DNA of 64,000 nt from Magicicada septendecula (GCA_034769895.1 CM068367.1:117536573-117600572), one strand, 5' to 3'; positions 1-11,958 are shown, counted from the stretch's first letter. Made by a program: numbers and translations. Notes: generated by a model not told the origin, from the sequence alone.

Positions 1-155
1 TTGTGATGACACTTTATCCACTAGACGTTTCGGCTACCCACCAGAGGCCTTCTTCGGTAGAAAAAAGTCAAACAAGCAATTGACCACTGCCCAATAGCCG
101 TGAAATTGTAAACTCTTTAAATAATAATTCCGGTCGTGATGGCCTGAATAATCAA
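1..155 (-). repeat. Partial foldback repeat, family F1 (copy a)
   Basis: This is the cut-off end of a repeat found again at about 1909-2231, 11708-12043 and 35981-36265. The shared parts are the block around the gacgtttcggc motif and a tail resembling gccggtcgtgaaagcct (here near 130-148). Only one arm lies inside the window. It carries a hammerhead core on the minus strand, listed separately. Membership rests on direct comparison by eye of the four copies. Confidence 0.6.
21..60 (-). ncRNA. Hammerhead-like ribozyme, F1 copy a
   Basis: Read on the minus strand: stem I CTA (60-58), core CCGAAGA (57-51; consensus CUGAAGA with one change), an extra A (50), stem II GGC/GCC (49-47 with 34-32), GAAA (31-28), palindromic ACGT for stem III, cleavage-site C (24), then TAG (23-21) pairing with CTA. 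The U-to-C change in the core makes activity doubtful. All elements are in the order of a type I hammerhead with no stem III loop. Confidence 0.5.
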
Positions 156-1140
156 TGTTCCCATCTTTTTTTCTAGCCTACGGTGTTTAAGAAAAATGAA
201 AATTGACACTTCATCTATTATTTTTATGCTTACAAAAAAAAATTAAATTCAATGGTTACTGTATGATTCAAATATTTTTTTAACGACGGTAGAGTTATTA
301 GTGATTGACTCATTCAACAAACTCAGAACACAGTGAGAGAGGGAGAAATGCTTTGAGAAACCTACAATCCCTCAAAAATAAATTAGTAAGCAAAACCACA
401 AACTAACAATATTACTCAATAGTCTTCTTCTCACTCTGAAATGAAAAAAGCCATTCTTTATTTTGTTAAGAGACGAAAACAATATTAAGGTGGCATAAAT
501 GCAAAATTTTGACATACACCGAAAGAGTATGTTCGACGATAAAGAGTTATATCGTAAGAACACACACCATACAAGTAGAGTAGAAACAAGACATCTCATA
601 GGATATGGAATAAGGTCAGCAGTTGACGAAAGATACAACTGTCAAACAAAGAACAAGAATTTAGAGACGAAAGAAAATGGGAAGATGCAGTAGACTCCGT
701 AGATTGCCACAAAAGAGAAAAGTACTTGTAGATCTCCGTAGATCGTAGAAACTTGTAGTTTAAAACTTTAGGTTCTTCGATATTCCTGTTGCGGGAAGGA
801 AAAGCTAAGCACACACTACATAAGCTTACATCCATTCTTGCTTACATTAAGTATTTAAGTAAAATACAATAATACCGCTAAGAAAACTATCCAAACACTG
901 TCAGACATAAGGTTATTTTTATTAAGAGAATAAAATATACTAAATGGAAATGTATAAAACTGTTTACACCTTATCCATTACATCCCGGTTTCCCCGTACC
1001 GTAAAACTCTATTAACGAACACAACACTCGGAATCAATATTCGTCTTCAGGTGTGCGATTCTAAAACAAAAAATAATAGATAATTTGTTTACAGCATAAA
1101 TCTGTTATTGTATAGAAAAAAATATTAAGTAACTGGCTGA
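156..1140. other. AT-rich sequence, nothing recognised
   Basis: No reading frame here resembles a known family. Short open frames occur on both strands but lack domain motifs or supporting context. No strong repeat or RNA structure was seen. Confidence 0.5.
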
Positions 1141-1226
1141 GAATCATATGGTTTTTATTGAATTTAGGAAAGCATACGACAGTGTGCTAATCAAAAAATT
1201 AAAAAATTTACAAGCATTGCACAAAT
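1141..1226 (+). pseudogene. LINE reverse transcriptase fragment (motif A)
   Basis: The plus-strand frame from about 1148 reads MVFIEFRKAYDSVLIKKL, which matches the motif A region of non-LTR retrotransposon reverse transcriptases (pattern F-x-D/E-F-x-K-A-Y-D-S-V). The catalytic aspartate in AYDSV is kept, but the first acidic position is E. No flanking RT domain can be followed, so this is a very short remnant. Confidence 0.55.
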
Positions 1227-1293
1227 GCAATGCACAGAGAAGGGCATTGAAAATGCTTCAATAAATCTAAAAAATATACGGTATATTTATGTT

Positions 1294-1386
1294 CATTTAC
1301 CAATCAATGAATTCATTCTTCATTCACCAATCAATGAATTCATTCTTCATTCACCAATCAATGAATTCATTCTTCATTTACCAATG
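1294..1386. repeat. 27-bp tandem repeat, about 3.4 copies
   Basis: The unit cattcaccaatcaatgaatt plus cattctt repeats at 1294, 1321 and 1348 with a partial fourth copy from 1375. The copies are nearly identical, so the expansion is recent. It opens a short frame of repeated INEFILHSP, which is a by-product of the repeat. Confidence 0.9.
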
Positions 1387-1908
1387 TACAGATTATTAGT
1401 TAAATGTAGTCGCATTCATAAGCGAAGTTTTATATGTGTACTACGTTATTGACAACAAAGAAGTAGTTTCTATGGAAACTCACCGGTTCCCATTTTCGAT
1501 CGCACACCAGCGATCTGCCGCAAATGTGCGACACGTGCTTATAAACATTTTCAATGTTAAAAATTAAATGAGATACTGTAACAGTTTCGCATTGGCATGG
1601 CTTTGATCAAATCAATAAATCATTATACAAAGAACTGAAAACTCGTAATAAAATAGAAAGACGTATTGCAGAAGAATTTAACGTCAGTAAGAGCTTACAA
1701 CAAGGGCGCAGATTACAATCTTCAGTTTCTAACGTTTACATGGAAAGAGCGTTAAGAGAATAAAAGAGAAGAGGACAGAGGATTTCTATAATAAATGTCA
1801 CCTTATAGGAATCACAAGGATCCACTGGAGAGCGAAACCCTGCCTTTTTGCGGATGACAAACTGGTTGTAGCCCAGGATCAACAGGACATTGAACAGGAT
1901 ACATATGT
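1387..1908. other. Unassigned AT-rich stretch
   Basis: No recognisable gene. Around 1660-1720 a plus-strand frame is weakly suggestive of LINE-like text but too short to assign. Confidence 0.4.
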
Positions 1909-2231
1909 TAAAATCGTTGTTCCTTGCCGCGCTATTAGGCTGTAGTCTAATGCTGCTTATAACAACAAACGTTTCGACCCAACCACTGGAGACCATTTCA
2001 GTGCTCCACGATTGAAAGTTTAACTGGCAAGATGTCCACCAATAATGTCCAGCTTTACCACAATACTGTGGGATCAGTCTTTCCAGGTAAACTTCAATCG
2101 TGCAACGTTGAAGATGGACTCCAGTGGTGACGCCGAAACGTCTGTTGTTATGAACAGCATTAGACCACGGTCTAATAGCTCGACATGGAACAACGACTTT
2201 AACAGAGTTGACGGCGGCCGTGAGAGCCTAA
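1909..2231. repeat. F1 foldback repeat, copy b
   Basis: Two imperfect inverted arms (about 1909-2023 and 2090-2204) enclose a roughly 66-bp centre. Both arms carry the block ending in gtttcg/cgaaac that forms the hammerhead core. After the right arm comes the family tail gacggcggccgtgagagcct. The copy is older than copy c (11708-12043): the left-arm core is badly mutated. There is no transposase frame. It is either a non-autonomous DNA foldback or, as the ribozyme suggests, a PLE-derived or retrozyme-like RNA-mobilised repeat. Confidence 0.75.
2101..2149 (+). ncRNA. Degenerate hammerhead, F1 copy b right arm
   Basis: Order seen: stem I strand tgcaacg (2101-2107), core TTGAAGA (2108-2114; first base mutated from C), extra T (2115), degenerate stem II closed by GG/CC, GAAA (2135-2138), palindromic ACGT, C (2142), then tgttgtt (2143-2149), which pairs with the 5' strand using G-U pairs. 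The core mutation probably abolishes cleavage. Confidence 0.5.
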
Positions 2232-2599
2232 GACATCAATTAGGACACATGATCTGGAAAATCACGAATGAAAATTATAAGTAGAATTTAGATACTAATT
2301 TTAAGAAAACCAAGTGTGTGTATATATATATAATATATATATTTAATATTGGCAATAAAGCAGAAAACTATTAGCAGGAACCAACCATGCCAAAACTATA
2401 AATGTCTTTGATTCACTATCACAACCAATGAAACGCATGAAACGGAAATTAAGTGAAGGATTATCCTAGCTTGCGAATCAGCTGGATGTTTTAACTCAAT
2501 TTTACAGAGCAATGAAATAATAAAACGCTGAAGTGCACATTTGTATTTTAGTAATAAAAGGCGTTAAGGTATTATTCTCGAGTTATATCAGTTAAATCA

Positions 2600-2900
2600 G
2601 AACTGAAAGAGCCGACTTGAGGTTACAGAGATGGATTTTTCACAACGAAAGGGTGACGAAACTACAAAGGATTAACAAAATTATTCGTAAAATAATGAGG
2701 GTAGAGGACAGATGACTCATAATACTAGAAAAAAAAACAGAAAGAAACAACTACACTGGTACAAACTTGTTATAGAGACAATACGAGTAATGGAGAGGCA
2801 GTTTGACAGAGATGGCCCTAGCGTGGAAACCCATTGAAAAACGGTGACCAAGTCACCCTACAAGAAGTTGGCAAGAAGGGATGGTATGGTGAGTTGAACA
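2600..2900 (+). pseudogene. LINE C-terminal remnant
   Basis: Frames in this stretch read fragments such as KKQLHWYKLVIET and KIMRVEDR, which resemble the basic C-terminal tail downstream of the RT domain in many insect non-LTR elements (pattern KxxLxWxxHVxRM). Several stops and frame changes interrupt it. The match is partial and no catalytic motif is present, so the family is not assigned. Confidence 0.4.
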
Positions 2901-3409
2901 CTGACAAAAAGGGATATTAACACTGACATGATAGGCAGAAATAGACACTGAAAAGAGCAAGACGACACTGTTCTAAACCGGATAAAAATAAGCATAAACC
3001 TGTTTGTAAACAAAAGGTCCATTATTTCTAAACAATAGTAATGAAAATAGAATAAGAGACATGAACTCAATTTACAAAGAATATCTTAAGCCTAGAAGAG
3101 GTTTGTAAGAGCTGTGTTTAATGTGTGTCCCACCACGTTCCTAGGAGTTTAGTAGTAATGAGATCTTTTTGATTAGAGATCGATTTTTGTTTTAGAATTT
3201 CGGTATATTACTTTTTGTGATATTATACACCTAAAGACGAACACACACTCCGTGTTTTAATTATAGATTTGCAGTTTTACGAAGGTGCAAGTTTGGGATT
3301 GTAACGTTTAATACTTACATGTACAAGTAATCGTATTTACGTATTGCCAGACTGTAATCATTTCAATGACATGTACAGCCGTGCGCATTTGATGCCGAGT
3401 GTTGAGAGA
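2901..3409. other. Unassigned stretch
   Basis: No supported gene or structure was found. The minus-strand frame at 2858-3070 shows hydrophobic low-complexity residues only. Confidence 0.4.
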
Positions 3410-3800
3410 TTGAACACACCAACACATGTTCGTTTAAAAACTGTTGAAAAATCCACAAGGTCGCAGATTCACGAATCGATAATTTCAATCAAGAAGCCTG
3501 TCTGTCGCTCGCTTCGCGTCTTAATTATTTTCCTCGCACACGCGAGCGAGCGCGTATTCACTGAAAGCCGCAAAAATCTAACGTATATTATTATATGTAT
3601 TGCGGAAAACCAGATCACATTTATACGCCTCTGTAATTAAGTTCGCTTCAGAAGCTCCCTGTTTTCAAAAACACATGGAAACGTCACCCCTTAAATGTAT
3701 TCTACAAACGATACCCGATTATCCGAGTACCCTCCTTTGTTTACAAAAACAAGCAAGAGGTGAATGTTTTCTAACAGTTGTATCAGTGTACCAGAAAATG
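3410..3800 (+). repeat. Dispersed repeat D1, copy 1
   Basis: This aligns by eye with 40840-41330. Shared blocks include aaatccacaaggt near the start, aatttcaatcaa followed by a gtctgtc-rich run, tgcggaaaa..cag, gtaattaag and cctcctttgtttacaaaaa (here 3731-3750). The two copies are strongly diverged. No coding domain is seen, so this is an unclassified interspersed repeat. Confidence 0.65.
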
Positions 3801-3858
3801 CTATTCAATTTTTCATTAAAATTTAAATAATTATACATCACTTTATAACTTCAAAAAT

Positions 3859-3881
3859 TATTATTTATTATTATTATTATT

Positions 3882-3948
<67 letters not shown>

Positions 3949-3960
3949 TAGTAGTAGTAT
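3859..3960. repeat. ATT/TAG/GCA trinucleotide microsatellite
   Basis: An (ATT)n run passes into (TAG)n with an internal block of five GCA triplets, then (TAG)n again. Confidence 0.95.
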
Positions 3961-5214
3961 GTTATTTTTAGTGTATAAGCGAATTTTTACCATACAACAC
4001 GCGATTGACGAATGTGCCCTAAGTGTTGGTAAAGAATGGGATAAATTGCTCTAACATGGAGAAAACAGTGAAGAAGGGGTTTTCGGTGAGTGATATGCAT
4101 TAACAAATTGTTTAAAAATGGCAAAAAACTTCAAAGACAATAATGAATCAGTTAAAGTCGTGATAGTAAGAGAAGGATTGTGGTATTAAACTCCATGAAC
4201 ATTTGTCACTAGTTCTTGTGGTCAATAAAGAATACGTCAGGTGCATTTTGCGTCACTCGTGTGAAGATATTCGTAGAAGATATTCGTAGATTAAATATAT
4301 ACCAGCACACATGCCATTGCCTGGTCAATAATTTAAATACTGTAATGATTTGTATCCACCGTATTCGCTAGGTATGATCCTTTTCAACTTTTCAAACCTT
4401 TTCATCTTCCAAAAAAAAAAAAAAAAAAAAAAAAAAAGGACAACGGTTAGCGACTACCTAAATTGCTGAACAAACTCAAGACCATTCCAAAAAGATCATT
4501 TGACAAATGTTTTTGAAGACTAAAATTAATGTTGGTTATATCCGATGGAGAGTGATATAAAGGAGCGGATTTATAATAACGAAGATTAACATGATGAACG
4601 AAGACTAAGAAATGTGGACACAATTTTTTAAATAATCAATAAAACTGTTAACCAAACGTCGTATATAATGAAGGCTTAAGTAAATTGAATGTAAAACTGA
4701 ATTTAATATGAGATGGGAATAATTTGTTTAAATGTCTGTAAAGCTAATAAAATTATCATTGCCATCACTTGTAATACAGGTTTCCTAAATATACTCACAA
4801 GTGCAGTTGAGCTTATTATTTATTTGAGATTATTAACTAATTATTATTTAAAATTTCTGGCAAAATTCTAAAATAAATAACAGACAGTGTGGACTGTGAT
4901 CGGGAAAAGAGGAAAAAAAGAGAAAAGAAAACAAATATACAATTAACCAAATTGTTTTAAATGGGCACAGATTGATTCAGATTTATTTAAAACGTAATGA
5001 AGAATAATAATCAATTAAGATTTATAGAAAAAATAGTTTCATAGGTAAACGAATTATTTTAACCATTCATAAAACATTAGCTTCAATTATGAAAAAGTAA
5101 AATTATTGACTAGCAGTCCCAGCCGTTGTAGAACACGTTACCTGGAACCAGCTGATGATCACTCATCACGCAATGATGTAATTGTAAATAACAGTAAATA
5201 TAACAGTACGTTGC
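3961..5214. other. AT-rich, unassigned; poly-A run at 4411-4437
   Basis: No recognisable gene. A 27-base adenine run at 4411-4437 could be the tail of an old retroposed sequence lying upstream, but no matching body or target duplication was identified. Confidence 0.4.
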
Positions 5215-5400
5215 TGAATAAACAAGACTGTGCAAGCACACGGATTCTCCTAGGTTTATGGAGAGACGTCGTCCAGTATTGTGTTCGAACCGAAATAACG
5301 CAGAGATCGACTGCATTAGCTATAGCTGTTTTACAGCTATTAGGTTCCGGTAATTAGTGTGAAGTCGTATCACAAGTCAGTAACATTAAATGTTTATTTG
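5215..5400 (+). repeat. Dispersed repeat D3, copy 1
   Basis: This is similar to 8085-8300: both contain caagcacacgga followed by a gagacgtc block, a tgtattagc-type block, the word ttcggtaatt or ttccggtaatt, and a distal aatgtttattg. The size and lack of a coding frame fit a SINE or a LINE 3' end, but no tRNA-type promoter boxes were confirmed. Confidence 0.55.
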
Positions 5401-6808
5401 TTGTAACTGCAGTCTAGTAACCTTATTAACTTGGTGACAATATTTGTGGCCAGTAAAAGATATATTTGTATCACTGTTATAATACATAGCAAAATTATTG
5501 TACTAATATTCTGGTTTTTAATAAAAATCTTATTAAAATTTTCAGCTGTTGCGTTTCTGGTATTTAATAACTTAGTCTACGTAATATAACAACAACAAAA
5601 TCGTTAACAGTACTTTAAGAACATTGTAAAATTTAATTCTACTTATTTACACACTTGACAAAACAGAATAATTAAGATGTGGTCAACTGTTTCGTAGAGC
5701 AAGTGATGGCCTACATACGCAACATTTTGAGTCCGTATCGTCTTCATATAAATATGCCTTTAGAATTGTATACTTTATGTAAAGTACTTGGATTAATAAT
5801 TTGCAATATTTAGTTAGACATCGTTAATTTTTGAAACGTTGTTAACGATTTTTACACAAGTTCTCATCTGCTATGATACAAAAATCATTCCATGAAAAGT
5901 ATTTATTAAAATACTGACAGTATACCTATGTCGACAGAATAAGAGCATACTTGGTTTGTTTTATTGCCGACTAGATCTCTGTAGTGCAGGCTTCTTAAGT
6001 ACAGAGTAATGTTACAAACACAGCTATTCATTTTTCGTCATGAGTATTACTAATTTCTTTAATATTACGTTCTGAAAACTAAGTATTTATATAATTTCTT
6101 AGCTTTTACAGTCTCAGTGCTCTCAAAGTTTCTGAACAGCATATTTAATTTGTATTGCTGTTTGTAGCTAGCGTATTTCTTTCATTTATCTTACAAAATT
6201 AGCTAGCCTGTCATACTTCTATTAAGCCGATATCCATAACTGTACTTCCATTTTATATTTTCGACAGTATCCTTAAATCTGTCGTGTACCATACTTGTAT
6301 ATAAGGAACGTCTATGTGCTGCATTCATCTCTTTTATTGTTCCAGCTCAACTATCGCCTTTATTAAAGTTTGAACAAATACTACACACTCTCCAGCTTCC
6401 CGCCACTTGTTATTTCTACCCCATACCTTCGTTACCATTTTAGGCCTATATGGGTCCTGAGTTATTATTTTTCGCTAGGTTGTATCGGTTCCGTCTCCAT
6501 GGATCTTTCCAAGGAGCTACTTATTTAATATTCACTATTTATTTATTAAAATTAATTAATATATTTAACGTATTACAGATGGAACAAAGAATTGTGACAT
6601 TCATTGTTCACTGAATTAATCTCTTAATAGGATTTATTGACAACGATTTTATAAAATGGATGGACCTAGTCACAAATACACAATAGTAGCGGCCTTCTGA
6701 CGCATTATAATATTCTATAAAATGTGAAAAACTAAAAAAAAAATTATACGAAATTGCGTCGACGTAAGAAAATAAACGACAGTTCCAAAGAGAATGCAAA
6801 CAATAATA
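5401..6808. other. Unassigned AT-rich stretch
   Basis: No gene or strong repeat structure was recognised. Confidence 0.4.
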
Positions 6809-7333
6809 ATATTGTTACGACGATCTCCTTCGTCGTCGTATGGTACAGTTGAAAACAAAATACAAGACACCAATGAAGTCACTAAAAACCAGCTTTAATT
6901 ATCACAATTAACAGTTTTGTAATCAACAAGATAGTCTCTAACAAAAACTCAAATAAAAATTGTCCACACGCAATAATAATGTCAACTATAATAATGCCCG
7001 CACTGCAATCACTTTTTACTAATACACCACTTGAAACGCACTGTGTAAATCGCCCAACAATAACTTGAACCTCACTGGAATAAATCGCCACTAAAACTGA
7101 GCTGAGCGTCGCTGAATTCTTATATTTATACCCCGCTGAGATTCCAGAATAATCCATAATACGCGTCAACACTAGAGAGTAATTGCTTGCGGCCTTGAAC
7201 ACAGCGCGCGCGGACCGGTGAGTGTGGAACAATCTCGTTAACGCTTGTTAACAATCACGTACGCACACAACATTACAGCTGGTTCCACTAGAATAGCGGA
7301 GAAACACGTATAATGTCTGTAATGTAACAATAT
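6809..7333 (-). mobile_element. Solo LTR, Ty3/gypsy-like (LTR 6813-7329)
   Basis: The 517-bp sequence begins TGTTACGAC and ends GTAACA (inverted TG..CA termini) and is flanked by the 4-bp duplication ATAT at 6809-6812 and 7330-7333, as expected after integration by a Ty3/gypsy-type integrase. It is homologous to 60953-61433 and 61708-62229; shared text includes caccaatgaagt, ccagctttaatta and cacgcaataata. Sense is minus: a TATA-like tataaatata lies near 7120-7133 read on that strand. No internal region is attached, so it most likely arose by LTR-LTR recombination. The 116-residue minus-strand open frame inside it is incidental. Confidence 0.85.
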
Positions 7334-8084
7334 ATAGCCTAATACAAACCATTGTCTACTCTAAAACGTAAGTTGACACTACTCGATTTGGCTTCTTAAT
7401 TTTAAATATACACGGCCCTTTACGCTATACAAATGTTTTAAGTTTTTGAGACTAGGCCTAACCGTTTCCATCAATTACCGAAATTTTCAGAAATTATCAA
7501 TATCTTTCGAACACATTTTTCTCTGTCACTTCATGCACTGGCCTTCAGCCGCTTCCGACTTCACATAGTATCACATATTCATTTTTAACAGTATCTGAGA
7601 ATCCCTCTTACCACATGGTAATTTTAGGCTCAGAATATGTTAAGTACACGTGTGACCGAAGTTCGTTGCACATGTGAGTTCCAATTCTGTGAATATTCTT
7701 TTCTGTTACTTCTGATTGCCGAAACGTTACGTCAATATTTCCCTCAAATCTTCATTTTTAGATGATCTCTCAAGATGCACCTCTTCATAGATCTTAAGAT
7801 TTTTCTCCATTTTCTTTTTATGTGTTTTTGATGTTTCCAGTTTCGCGTCCCTTAAATTAAATATGGAATAGCCATCACTTCACGAAACTTGAGCAGTGTC
7901 ACTCGATGCGTCATTATCCTTAATATTCTTTTTTAATTTTCCCTGAGATATAATTACGTTTATTTAACGACGATTCTACATCCCAACCTTGGGTTATTAC
8001 AAATTGTAATTACGACTTTCATAGTTTTCTTATTGAATCCGGTCGTAAGCAATAGATAAAACAGTACGTTCCAAAACACGCTGG
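7334..8084. other. Unassigned stretch
   Basis: No gene, repeat copy or RNA structure was recognised. Confidence 0.4.
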
Positions 8085-8300
8085 ACTAAACAAAAATTTA
8101 CAAGCACACGGAATCCCCTAAGCTTACGAAGAGACGTCCGGTTTTTTGCCTGTATGATATAGGCCTAGTGCAGCGGGCGACTGTATTAGCAAGTTGTTTT
8201 AGAACGATTAGAGTTCGGTAATTCTACGTCTGTGTTACCTTCACTAGAGTGAAATCCATCAACAAATACAACAATAGAACAGTATAAAATGTTTATTGCC
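8085..8300 (+). repeat. Dispersed repeat D3, copy 2
   Basis: Second copy of the repeat at 5215-5400, in the same orientation and strongly diverged. The best-kept words are caagcacacgga and ttcggtaatt. Confidence 0.55.
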
Positions 8301-9299
8301 AACTGGTTGTTTCCTCCAAAAACTTATTATCTCTCTTTAGCAAATGCTTTTTTACACTCAGTTAAATTGTAAATTGTTATTTAACAAAAACGTAACATAT
8401 TTTTGCTTTCAAGCTATGTGTGTGGAACAATATATTAGCCAAGTGTTTTCTGGATTTTCCAAAACGCTTAGTTCGTCAAAATGGGTAGGGATACATTGAA
8501 CCTCTCTGTAAGTTATTCCGCAAAACATAATTAATCCTATTTAATTGGCGCCCTTGGTTACCATAGCAACCAGATTTTCTGTTTACCGTTTACTAAACAG
8601 TTAGCTGATGAAAATTATATAACAGTATCATAAACCAGTGATTAGATTCAAGCCTTGAGGCTTATTAATCTTTTTTACTTTTAGTCCGTCTAAGATTAAT
8701 GATTCATACGTAAGAGAATTATTCATATTACACTTCGCGGTAATAATATCTACAACAGGTCTTGTTTAGTGACTTTCAAGACGTCATTATAAAATCGGTA
8801 AATAGCAATTATAAAAAATATGCACAGCAAACCAAGTCATACTCTGTTTTTTGTTTGACAGTTAGGTTTTAGCAATATTATGAAATGCTTTAGATATTTA
8901 CTTTAAGGTCCTGGTGTCATATTGATCGAATAAACGAATTTTGAAGCGTCGTGGTGAGTGGTAGATTCGATTTTTCTGTGGTGTCGGATCAAATTTCAGA
9001 AGTTACTGTGTAATCGTGATTTAACCAACTATATTTGTTAAGCCTCAGTATAAGGCAGGAAAGTCTAGGAAAGTATAATGCAGAAGACAAATGTCAGTAG
9101 CTTTCACAATGGTATGTCCGTCTGTCTACCTGTCTATCTACCTACCTGCATGTATGGGATGTATGGTCATTTGAATGAAATATACTTATATCCGTTCCGT
9201 TTACCGAGTGTTGTGAGATGTATACGAATATAATGATTCTGACTAATCGAAGTTAAGGCGAACAATATTTACTAAAGTCATACGAGATCTTCTCAATTT
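8301..9299. other. Unassigned AT-rich stretch
   Basis: No gene was recognised. A short run of ctacctgtctatctacctac (about 9127-9146) is simple sequence. Confidence 0.4.
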
Positions 9300-9490
9300 T
9301 GTTACTGATAATTAAAGAACATATTAACATAATATTATTATATATATAAACTCCCACTGAGGAAGAGGCACATCACCTCGAAACGTATGGGGAAGTGATA
9401 AAGAAAGTAAGTTCATACGTGAAAGTTTATATATATATAATAATATTTTATAAAGTGAACGAAGAGGATGAATCAACAAGATAACTATAT
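9300..9490. repeat. F2 foldback repeat, copy e
   Basis: Inverted AT-rich flanks (about 9335-9351 and 9425-9447) surround a hammerhead core. The sequence matches the left half of 62585-62893 in inverse orientation: shared words include gtgaacgaagaggat, cttac and catacgtgaaagt against cataagtgaaagt. One arm carries the ribozyme; the opposite arm is shortened. No protein is encoded. Confidence 0.7.
9352..9392 (+). ncRNA. Hammerhead ribozyme, F2 copy e
   Basis: Complete order: stem I TCCCA (9352-9356), core CTGAGGA (9357-9363), extra A (9364), stem II GAGG/CCTC (9365-9368 with 9376-9379) with a 7-nt loop, GAAA (9380-9383), self-complementary ACGT as stem III, cleavage-site A (9387), and TGGGG (9388-9392) pairing with TCCCA. 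All invariant core bases are present apart from the extra A. Having no stem III loop implies that two RNAs must pair. Confidence 0.75.
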
Positions 9491-10164
9491 TAACATAAGC
9501 TATAACTGAGTTTAGGAAAACTAAAGTTTTCCTAGCAGAGTTTATAACGCTGCTAAAGTTAGGGCGATCGAACGTTTCGAAAATCCGGGATTCGTCTTGC
9601 ATTGTAAACTCTTGTTTACGCAATTAATTTGGCAACAAATAAGTGGTGTTATGTTACCTGCAACATTTGGTAAAACTCTGGGTTAGAATTTATTTCTAAT
9701 CTCTCATTCTTATCCCCCTTCAATTCTCAACCCATTACTAACGGTTCCAATCTTTTTTTTACCTATGCCTCTTTTACCCAAATTTTGTTCCGATAATATT
9801 AACTCTAGGTTATATTATTATTATGTTATATTATTTACTCTATGTAATATTCTTCTAAAATATTCTTCATTAGTTGTTTAAATATGAGATGAATTGTAAC
9901 TTCATTGCAAGTTGTTGCCATATTCATATGGGAAAGTACCGTTTAAAGCTGTAGAAATATTAACCGTTCTCACCCATTTGAAATTCAACTGGGATTTGAA
10001 AGTGCTATTTATTACAATCGTGTGCACAAAATTTACCCGTAGCTGGAATAATCAGTTTATTTTTCTAACACAAAGTCACATAAATCGTTTGTTCACACAG
10101 TGAAAGAGGCAATTATTAACAGAATGTAAGAAACAAATAGACAGACTCGGACTGAACAAGGAAG
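9491..10164. other. Unassigned AT-rich stretch
   Basis: Nothing recognised. Confidence 0.4.
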
Positions 10165-10430
10165 AAATGAGAACAGGAAAGAAGAAGAGCAAATATCAAT
10201 GTTTTCCACTAACGCACGGAAACAAAGGGATCAGTGTCGTCGTGAAAAATTGCAAAAAACCTCTGCCCAATGTTTTATGCATGCGACCGTGGCAACACTT
10301 GCTTACTTTCTCTCTGCGCTATTTGTTTTGCATATATTGCCATTACATTGTGCAGAGTAAAGACCGGGCAGAATCTTTCTATTTGTCTAGTAATTTATCT
10401 GTTTTCCTCTCTCTGTTCCAAAACTAACAA
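10165..10430 (+). repeat. Dispersed repeat D2, copy 1
   Basis: This aligns with 44285-44620: shared aaatatcaatg, a gtgaaaattgcaaa-type block, gttttatgcatgc and a terminal tttatctg/tttatatctg block. Inverse partial relatives lie at about 45300-45500 and 54600-54790 (words tatgcataaaa, cagaag, ttttgcaaattttt or ttttacaaattttt). No coding domain. Confidence 0.55.
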
Positions 10431-11404
10431 GTTTTAATCACCGTTTTATTACTCTCTGTCTTTCTGTATCAGACTTTGCAGGGGTATAATAGAATGTAGT
10501 TTTTATAAAAATAGTAATGAAATAGGATTACTATCAGTAAAGTAACGATGTGCTAGTAACAAAATACCCTACACCAAAAAAAATGTAAATTTTTATAAGT
10601 AAGGTATGTAATAAAAAATTTAATATAAATTTTTAATTAACAAAATTGTTAATGAAAGTATTGATTTTTGGCAATATAAATTAAAAACAAATCGTTTATT
10701 TAGTCTATAACGATGTTGAGTTCAAACTGTTTCATTGGCGTCTTTGCATATAACTTCTCATGCGATTCGTCCTTCATGAAGGACTTGGAAATTTAATAAT
10801 ATTATTGTTGCAATTAAATCGCAAGCAACGTTTCACAAGGAGAACAGAAATGTTACATGACTTACGCTTAAGAGAGCGAGCGAATCGGGGGACAACGCAA
10901 CACGCGCGTTTGCATCGCCCTCAGCTCTTCATTTTCACTCGTATACTCGTATAACGTCCTCACGTTACACACGCACGGGGACATTTAGGTCGCGAGTTAT
11001 ATGTGCGAGTGAAAGACTGCCAAGATGGAGACCATGCACGGCGATCCCGACGCACACATTGCTCTGTTGTTTTAATTGTGACAACCATAAACCATAAGAT
11101 TTTCCCGTCACTATTTTTACAACGAACCCACAGAGCCAGAAGTGAATTCATTGCAGAAGACACAAATGCTGAACCGCATTACTGTGATCATCAATTTAAT
11201 AATGCATAATACATACTACTCTACGTACAATACGACGGCTAACATTTACAATTCGAATGGATGTTTGAAAAAGTCCCAGGTTTCTCTTTGTTTGTTTAAT
11301 TCGCTATAACACACTGCTGTGATAATTTAATATATTGTAAAAATTTTAATTCTACAAGGCTATGAAATTGTATAAAATTCTATGTAAGCCACTTCAAATA
11401 AGAA
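10431..11404. other. Unassigned stretch, AT-rich then more GC-rich
   Basis: 10500-10740 is very AT-rich. 10860-11060 is CpG-richer, with open frames on both strands, none with a recognisable motif. Confidence 0.4.
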
Positions 11405-11625
11405 GGAAGTGGTTAAGTAAAAGAAGTTAAAAATGAGTCAGTTCTGGTGCGAAAGCTCAAGTATGGCTGTAAGTCGTGGATACTGACAGAAGGCTTGAAG
11501 AACCAAACAGAGGTATGTGGGGTGAGAGTGCTGCGGAAGATGAAAGGGATTACCAAAATTGATAAAGAATGAGGCAATGTAGGGGTGCGGAGAGTTGGAA
11601 AAAAACGAAGTTTATCAGCTGTGAC
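11405..11625 (+). pseudogene. LINE C-terminal remnant
   Basis: One frame reads KLKYGCKSWILTEGLKNQ, then VCGVRVLRKMKGITKIDKE. This is the YGxExWxLT...MxxLRxxxGxTxxD region that follows the RT palm in many arthropod non-LTR retrotransposons. Stops follow within about 10 codons. No RT catalytic residues remain. Clade not assigned. Confidence 0.6.
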
Positions 11626-11758
11626 TTAGTCATTTAATCAATAGATAGAGAATAGTGAATCCCAAAAGTAATTTCTAGTCATACAGGAAAAACATGGAAT
11701 AATGATTAAAGTTATTATTCCTTGCCGGGCTATTAGGCCGTGGTCTAATGCTGTTAAT

Positions 11759-11807
11759 TACAACAGACGTTTCGGCCCCACCATTGGAGGCCATCTTTAG
11801 TGTTATA
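11759..11807 (-). ncRNA. Hammerhead-like ribozyme, F1 copy c left arm
   Basis: Minus strand: stem I TATAACA (11807-11801), core CTAAAGA (11800-11794; consensus G5 changed to A), extra T, stem II GGCC, bulged T, CCA pairing with TGG, GGCC, then GAAA (11773-11770), ACGT, C (11766), and TGTTGTA (11765-11759), which pairs over 7 positions. The G5 change should inactivate it. Pairing elsewhere is almost perfect. Confidence 0.6.
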
Positions 11808-11909
11808 CGATTGAAAGTTTCACTGTCAAGGTGTTCACCAGCTGCCAGTAAAGATTGACCACAGTACTGTAGAAACCGATGAACACCTTGCTAGTGAAAC
11901 TGTCAATCG

Positions 11910-11958
11910 TACAACACTGAAGATGTCCTCCAATTGTGGGGCCGAAACGTCTGTTGTA
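11910..11958 (+). ncRNA. Hammerhead ribozyme, F1 copy c right arm
   Basis: Stem I TACAACA (11910-11916) pairs perfectly with TGTTGTA (11952-11958). Core CTGAAGA (11917-11923), extra T (11924), stem II with GxCC, a bulged T, CCA, loop ATTG, TGG and GGCC (11925-11943), GAAA (11944-11947), self-complementary ACGT as stem III, cleavage-site C (11951). Every conserved core base is present, which makes this the best F1 candidate for activity as a dimer. Confidence 0.75.
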